From: Klebsormidium nitens
Taxonomy: Eukaryota; Streptophyta; Klebsormidiophyceae; Klebsormidiales; Klebsormidiaceae
Reading direction: 5' to 3'
NCBI GenBank assembly: GCA_000708835.1
Contig: DF237043.1
Location: forward strand, 108,107-172,106
DNA length: 64,000 nt
Both the position numbers and the translations under genes were made by a program. Every line of letters begins with the position of its first letter. The stretch's first letter is position 1. Below, piece after piece: positions 58,557-64,000 of the stretch. The notes under the pieces were generated by a model. It saw nothing but the letters and a program-made list of their open reading frames with translations, made no database searches and was not told where the DNA came from.

Positions 58557-60189
58557 ATGGCTCTCACTCCGTGGCTCGTTTCCCGCGACCCCTTCTTCAC
58601 TGACCCCTTCAGCATCCTGGACAACTTCAGCACCAACTTTGACTCGTCGCTTACGCCGCAACAGGGCAGGGGCAGCGAGGGCGCTAGGCGCGTTACAGCA
58701 TTCGCAAGGGCGCCGGTGGATGTGAGAGAGAAGGAGGACCAGTACATCTTTGAGGCGGACTTGCCAGGTGAGTGAACAATTCAACTGAAGAGTGAAATTG
58801 GTGGAATAAAAAGCGGGTGGTTTTGTTAGAGGTGTGCCAGCATTGCTTTGAAGGTGGTGCTAGTGATGAAGGAACAGGTGTTTGTCTTCGACGAAAGCCA
58901 TTGCTCTGCTGGAAATTTGGGAAGTTCCTAGTTGATGCTTGGGAAGTCTTATGGATGGTGCTTGAGAGGAGCTGAGATAGTTGCTTGACGAACTGCCTTA
59001 GGGGCTCAAGAAATGAAGGTGGAAGCAGCTTGTAGCAACGGCAGGACTTGTTGAAAGGTTGCCTTGAAAGCTTCTCTGAAAAGGTTTGGTCGACGTCACA
59101 GTGTTCCCCAAGCTGTGGTTGGTCAGTGTTCTGTGGGTTTGTTAGACGGAGTTTAGCTCCTTAGGCGGAGTTCAGCTCCTGAGGGGCAAATGTGGTGTGT
59201 CCTCGTTATGTGAGTGTCATGCTATACGAGTGAAAGTTTGAAGTTCCTTATTGCTTCTTGTGTGCTTCTTGTCAAGCTCAAGATTCTGACATTGATTCTT
59301 TTGATCTTGCAGGGTTGACCAAGGACGAGGTCAAGGTGCAGTTGGAGGAGGACGGCAAGGTCTTGGCCATCTCAGGAGAGCGGAAGCACAACTTTGAGGA
59401 GAAGAAGGAGGGCCAGAACTATCACAGGTGAGTTCATCCCAGCTGAAACAGACTGCTCTTCTCCTTTGCAGCTGTATTATAAAGTGGATCAAAGTTGGTT
59501 GCCCTTTGCAGAACCTCTGCTTATCATCATCTGCCTTCGTCTGTCCTTGCACTCTGCGTGTTTAAAGGATTTCCTTCAATGAGTCTCGTGGGACTAGTGG
59601 TCCCAGTGCATTTTAGAGGAGGAGCAACTACGAGACCTGCCTTTTGATCAGTTTCAATCCTTTTCATAGAGCACAGTGTGAAATTTTTAGGGGCAACACA
59701 AGTTGGGATGTTGCGGCTGACTTTGGCGCGCCAGGCATTCGATTCATCTCTGTTCTGGTTATCGTCTCGTTTGAGCTGCAATTTCCAGTTGTCCAGCCGA
59801 GTTTTGACTCATATCCGTCATGTCCATATCTCTTTTCAGCTTCTCTGTTGCTCTGATGAGGGTCATGCAAAGCCTAGTACCGTTGTTAATCCTGGTGGCA
59901 CTCTGTAGAAAAGATTGTCTATTCTAACTTTCTGCGGCGCTTGTTGAATTGCTGGTCTGAGCTGCATCCTCCTTCAGCTGCCTGCTTCTGATAGCGACTT
60001 TGAACTCTTTCGTCCTTGTATCTTTGCAGGATTGAGAGGTCGTACGGCAAGTTTGAGCGCCGCTTCCGTCTGCCCGACAACGCCAATCCGAGCGACATCA
60101 AGGCCGCAGCCAAGGACGGTGTTCTCACGATCGCCATCGCCAAGCAGAAGCCCAAGGAGAACAAGACCGTGGACGTGCAGATTCACTAG
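58557..60189 (+). CDS. Class I-like small heat-shock protein (HSP20/alpha-crystallin)
   Basis: Three exons, 58557-58767, 59313-59427 and 60030-60189, give 161 residues in phase. It is an ATP-independent holdase chaperone forming oligomers, probably cytosolic because there is no leader. The N-terminal arm is MALTPWLVSRDPFFTDPFSI; the alpha-crystallin domain starts at VDVREKEDQYIFEADLPGLT and includes VLAISGER, the dimer-loop region GQNYHRIERSYGKFERRFRL and the consensus AAAKDGVLTIAIAK. The tail is KTVDVQIH, a V-x-V/I version of the IxI oligomerisation motif. Two introns are notable, since many plant class I sHSP genes have none. Confidence 0.94.
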
Positions 60190-61649
60190 ATAGTCACTGC
60201 TCTGAGAGTCTACAGCATGATAAGATAATAGGGATCATATAAGAGACTCTTGATGATTGCAGTGGTTGTCTCGCAGAGTCCAACGAACTAACCAGTCACG
60301 AGATGCGGGAACAGGAAGTTTTGCACCTATTTGCGGCATATCCATAGCAATGATGAGTATATAGACAAAGATTGTTTGTTGCATAAGCAGCATGAGACAC
60401 TGAGCAGATAGCATAACAGATTGCCAGAGTAACCTGAGAGTGACCTAAATGAACCGTTGAACATAACCTATCATTTAATCAACTGTCAAAATTGTTTGTT
60501 AAGGTCTGACCGTTCCAGACTACCAAAGGGCCATCTTTTTGTCACAAGTTTGTGAAAATCAAATTTTCTCATACTGTGTCAAGAATTGCCTTTCTCCGAT
60601 GCCAACAAAATTTCATCTTTGAAATATGAAGTGATGTGCACTGCTAGGATCACTCATTGCATTGCGCACGGCCGACAGTGTCTGTACTCCCAGCTCTCGA
60701 ATAAATTGTGCAAGATAGTACTATAATTCAAGGATATCAGACCGTATTGCATGCGCATGAAAGTGTCATTAAGGCTGTACAATCAATCACCAGGGTTGAA
60801 TTGGTAGCAGCGCAGCGCCTACGCTAACCTGCAATACGAATTGCACTGCAGAGCATCATATGACTGTCAGATATTCTGCGTGACAGGAACAGACGTAGAG
60901 GAACATGCAGCGATGTTGTGTTGATGGCCGGCCGATATCATCATAGTATTGACCTAAACTGTACTAACGCAGATCATGTGCCCATGGTGCGCGCGTACGT
61001 GAATCGTTTATCCTGCATCTTCACGTCATCCATGACAGTGTATGTCAAGGCTAGCTCACCATGGCAGTTACGGCCACAATATATGATCGACAATCAATAT
61101 GAGTGTGCATACCCTAAGATTGCAAAACACGTACTAGGAAGCAACGATGCACGTACTTGTAACCGTCACCGGCTTATGTACCGTCAACATCAGGCTTATC
61201 CCGAAAGTTGAATCGCTTGCGTTCGCCCGGCCGGATCGATCGGCAGCTACTAGGAAACGATAATAAACCTAGCCTATGAAGCGCCGCGCTGCTGAGCAAG
61301 ACCGTCTGCGCTGTAGCTACTTAAGCCACAAAGCCAGCTAGCAGCTGAATACGACATGCGTGGCATGGCAACTCTGGGCAGGACACGTCCGATCTAAAAT
61401 GCGGAACTGTAAGTTGCAAACATGTATCCACGTACGTTAGTACTGGTAAAAGCGCCAACCATGCAGTGGCGGCTTGGCCAATCCAACATAGGCGGGAAGC
61501 TATTGTCGATAAATTAGCACAACATGCAGATCAGTATGTTGGAAGATTTATGAGGGCCTTCAGTACAAGCATAAATCGTGTTTGAGAAAGTCAGGGCACC
61601 TGCGAATGCTTGGACGAAATGAAACTGCTTTCAACATAAATCACTGGAG
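60190..61649. other. Convergent intergenic region (HSP20 3' / anthranilate synthase 3')
   Basis: 1.46 kb, AT-leaning; the ORF at 60918-61211 has no motif or splice support. It holds the 3'UTRs of both neighbours. Nothing else recognised. Confidence 0.5.
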
Positions 61650-63711
61650 TTACGTCCCAAGTCCAGCCGAATCCGGCCGGAAAGCCGTCTCCGCTAGATC
61701 GATCGCTCGCGCCATAGCCATTGATTTGTTTACCGTTTCTTGATACTCTAGCTCGGGGTTACTGTCCGCTACAATCCCGGCCCCCGCTTGCAAATGCACG
61801 ACCCACTCTCGCCTCGGCACTTCCCCCCGGTAGTCGTACAATGTGTCGTGCGCAAACGTGGGGATGACCATCGTGCGCAGGGCCAGAGCGATGTCCATAT
61901 CCCTGCAGAAAAGCAAGCCGTCGATATTATTGATGAGTTTGTAAACAACTCAAGCTTGTGCCCCACAAAGCATTCATGAGGGAGTCATCGAGAGAATGTC
62001 ATCGATCTGAAAAGTGAAAAGATACTGTCGAAGAATTCAACGAGCAGAGTTTGACGGCTCTAGAGGGACGTGACTGTTGGTTGAAGGCTCTAGATGACGT
62101 GCCCGGGTGCCTGGGTGCTCTTAGGGAAAAGTCAATGGGCTGTCTAAAGTGATGAACAAATCCAATAGGGTTCCTGTCTCAGTATCGGCCACCAAACATC
62201 AAACGGGAAGCAGTAACTCCGTACACATGAGAAGGTTCGAGGGCCTGCACTTGTTCCACCCCCGAAATCAAATCGATCCGTCTTTCAGGTTTTGCTGTGA
62301 GGCGAGAAAAGGACGGAAGAGAAAAATTGGTGCCACTCACCCTGTGAAGGACACCATGCCGATCCCTCCGCTGTACGGCCCTCTTCGCGCCACCTCTAGT
62401 TCGTCGATCAACTCCATGGCACGCACCTGCGACACAGAAGGGACGTCGGTCAGCTAAGTCCATATAACAGAAAGTTTGTCCACATATTGCCTACTTCTTG
62501 CAGACAGCGATGCTTGCTTTCTGCCCGTATTCCCTGGTGTGATTGTAGCAAACATTACGCCTGAGAAAGAGCTTCTTGGCTTGTCCAACGCACAAGAGTA
62601 TGTCCCTGAAAGCCCGTCCCAGCCTTGCATCTCGGAGGCTTCTTCTCACCTTCTATCACCTCTGGTATCATACAATTACAAAGCCGTCAGCAGCCGATTT
62701 TCGGCGGCCCCCTAACGGTACCGCGAATGAAAAGCTTCTGATCTTACACAAAGCGGACCCTTCGAAACCCACACCCGCGCCCCGTACCTTTGGCGCGCCA
62801 CTGACGGTCCCGACCGGCAGCGTGGCTTTGAGCGCGTCCCAGGAGGTGAGGTCCTCCTTGAGCTCCCCGGTGACCGTGCTGCTGATGTGCATCACGTGGC
62901 TGTACCGCTCGATCTTCATCAGCGCCTCCACCTTCACCGAACCAGCTTTCGACACCTGGCGCGCAGAGAGAGGGGTCACAGATGAACTCTTTCGGACGGT
63001 CAAACCTCCAGAAAACAAGGATTCGGCCAGTCACCTGGTGTGCGCTGGTGGAGAATTCTCGAGAGGGCGTGTCATCGGGACGGTCCAAAATGTCAGCGCT
63101 TGTCACCATCATAGAGGCTTGCTTTGGAAACAAACCCCGGCGCTCGGCGACATCAAAGCAGACCAGAGCGCTGGGCAGTCGCTCCCCGACGCAACTCGGA
63201 GTCTTCTGTGTATGCCCTTTTCAAACGACGGCAACGCTCAACAAACCTGGGGGAAAGGATATATAAACGACGTGAAAGATGAGTTGGATGTTCAGAAAGA
63301 AGAGCTGCGGCTACAGGTACCAACACTCCACCAACGGCCTCCAAACGGTCACAGGCGCCGCGCCACCTTGCGACGCTCTTCACCCTTACAATCACCAATT
63401 AAATTTAGCTCATGATCCGTAACCAGAAAAAGACTTCCAACCCAAGTAGAGGTAACGGCTGCCTCCCACACTAGCAAAGTTTTTAGCCCCCTACGTTTAG
63501 ATGAACGCGCTGTGAGCTCAATGTAAGAAGCAACGTTCAAACCCCGTTTGCGCCCCACCTTGCCGACGTCATTCCTGCCCAGGTCCACCAGCATGACGTG
63601 CTCCGCGCGCTCCTTCTCGTCCGCCAGCAACTCGTCCTCCAAGGCCTGGTCCTCCATCTCCGTCGCGCCCCGTCGCCGCGTGCCCGCCAGCGGCCGGTTC
63701 ACCACCTTCCT
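61650..63711 (-). CDS. ASA: Anthranilate synthase alpha subunit (component I), C-terminal part
   Basis: Four exons on the minus strand (63711-63559, 62955-62788, 62426-62341, 61902-61650) join in phase to the last 219 residues; the N-terminal exons lie beyond the window's right end. The enzyme converts chorismate to anthranilate at the start of the tryptophan branch, in plastids of plants. Motifs: [91 protein letters not shown], and [20 protein letters not shown] (Mg and active-site Glu region). The combination GTRRRG with the [16 protein letters not shown] block favours anthranilate synthase over isochorismate or aminodeoxychorismate synthase. The feedback-binding region is not in view. Confidence 0.93.
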
Positions 63712-64000
63712 CTGCAAACATGAGACGTCGTTCTCAGCACCGCTTTGCAAGCTCTGTTCTCAAAACCAGTCCACCAAGCCGATGCGCTGCTTCTGATGCT
63801 TGGAAGTCATCATGCACACCTCCAAGACGCTTTGCAAAAGACTCAGGCTTCTCAGTCGCACTGCAAGAACCTTGCAAAACGCCCAAGGCGTGTGGCATGA
63901 GCGCTAACAGTTCCTAACGCTGGAGAGGTTCTCGGAGCTGAACGTGACAGGAAGGAAGATCCCGGTTTGCGCAGCACTACTGGATTGTCTGCGAGGTACT
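63712..64000 (-). other. Intron of anthranilate synthase at the window edge
   Basis: Sequence upstream of the exon that starts at 63711 shows no conserved segment of component I, so it is read as intron running off the window. Confidence 0.6.

Noticed and set aside
60918-61211. Small plus-strand ORF between HSP20 and anthranilate synthase
   Set aside because: Composition is not coding-like and no motif is present.

Overview
The window looks like nuclear DNA of a green-lineage eukaryote. Nearly every gene is split by GT-AG introns, most of 100-1,300 nt, with balanced-to-GC-rich exons. Several proteins read as plant types: a complex I NDUFA5/B13 subunit, a plant-like type II pantothenate kinase, a nine-exon cytosolic triosephosphate isomerase, a class I-like small heat-shock protein and an organellar MnmG. 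A streptophyte alga such as Klebsormidium is my best guess; it is an inference that I could not test. Two assembly gaps (runs of N) lie at 4604-4688 and 28040-28100.

Layout from left to right: a PhoD-like phosphatase (-, cut by the window start); NDUFA5 (+); pantothenate kinase (-); a very large TIMELESS/Tof1 replication-fork protein (+, 18 exons over about 16.8 kb); an unrecognised 413-residue protein (-, with a probable 1-nt frameshift in the sequence); a YeeE/YedE (TsuA-type) sulfur transporter with a plastid-like leader (+, 9 exons); a broken coiled-coil ORF (-); MnmG/GidA tRNA-modifying enzyme (-, 7 exons); an NAPE-PLD-like metallo-beta-lactamase-fold enzyme (+, 8 exons); triosephosphate isomerase (+, 9 exons); a small HSP20 (+, 3 exons); and the C-terminal part of anthranilate synthase alpha (-, cut by the window end). 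For every complete gene I joined exons by hand. Codon phase closes at every junction, apart from one 1-nt correction in the unknown gene and one TIMELESS junction hidden by a gap. The first four gene pairs are arranged head to head (divergent), with convergent 3' ends between pairs. These are housekeeping genes from unrelated pathways (respiration, CoA synthesis, replication, sulfur transport, tRNA modification, lipid signalling, glycolysis, proteostasis, tryptophan synthesis), so there is no operon-like logic.

The most unusual signal is not a gene. Many introns hold decayed tandem copies of the neighbouring exon's edge, including the splice site, usually 105-195 bp from the working copy. Cases are PhoD exon 3 (three copies at 152-153 bp), transporter exon 3 (four copies at 126-158 bp), TIMELESS exons 5, 6, 7 (both ends), 10, 15 and probably 18, and MnmG exon 6. 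This points to a recurring local duplication of exon-intron boundaries that lengthens introns and seeds decoy splice sites. A second signal is a small dispersed repeat with foldback ends (a MITE-like element), in three to four copies around 4.06-4.76 kb and one in a TIMELESS intron. It probably explains the first assembly gap.
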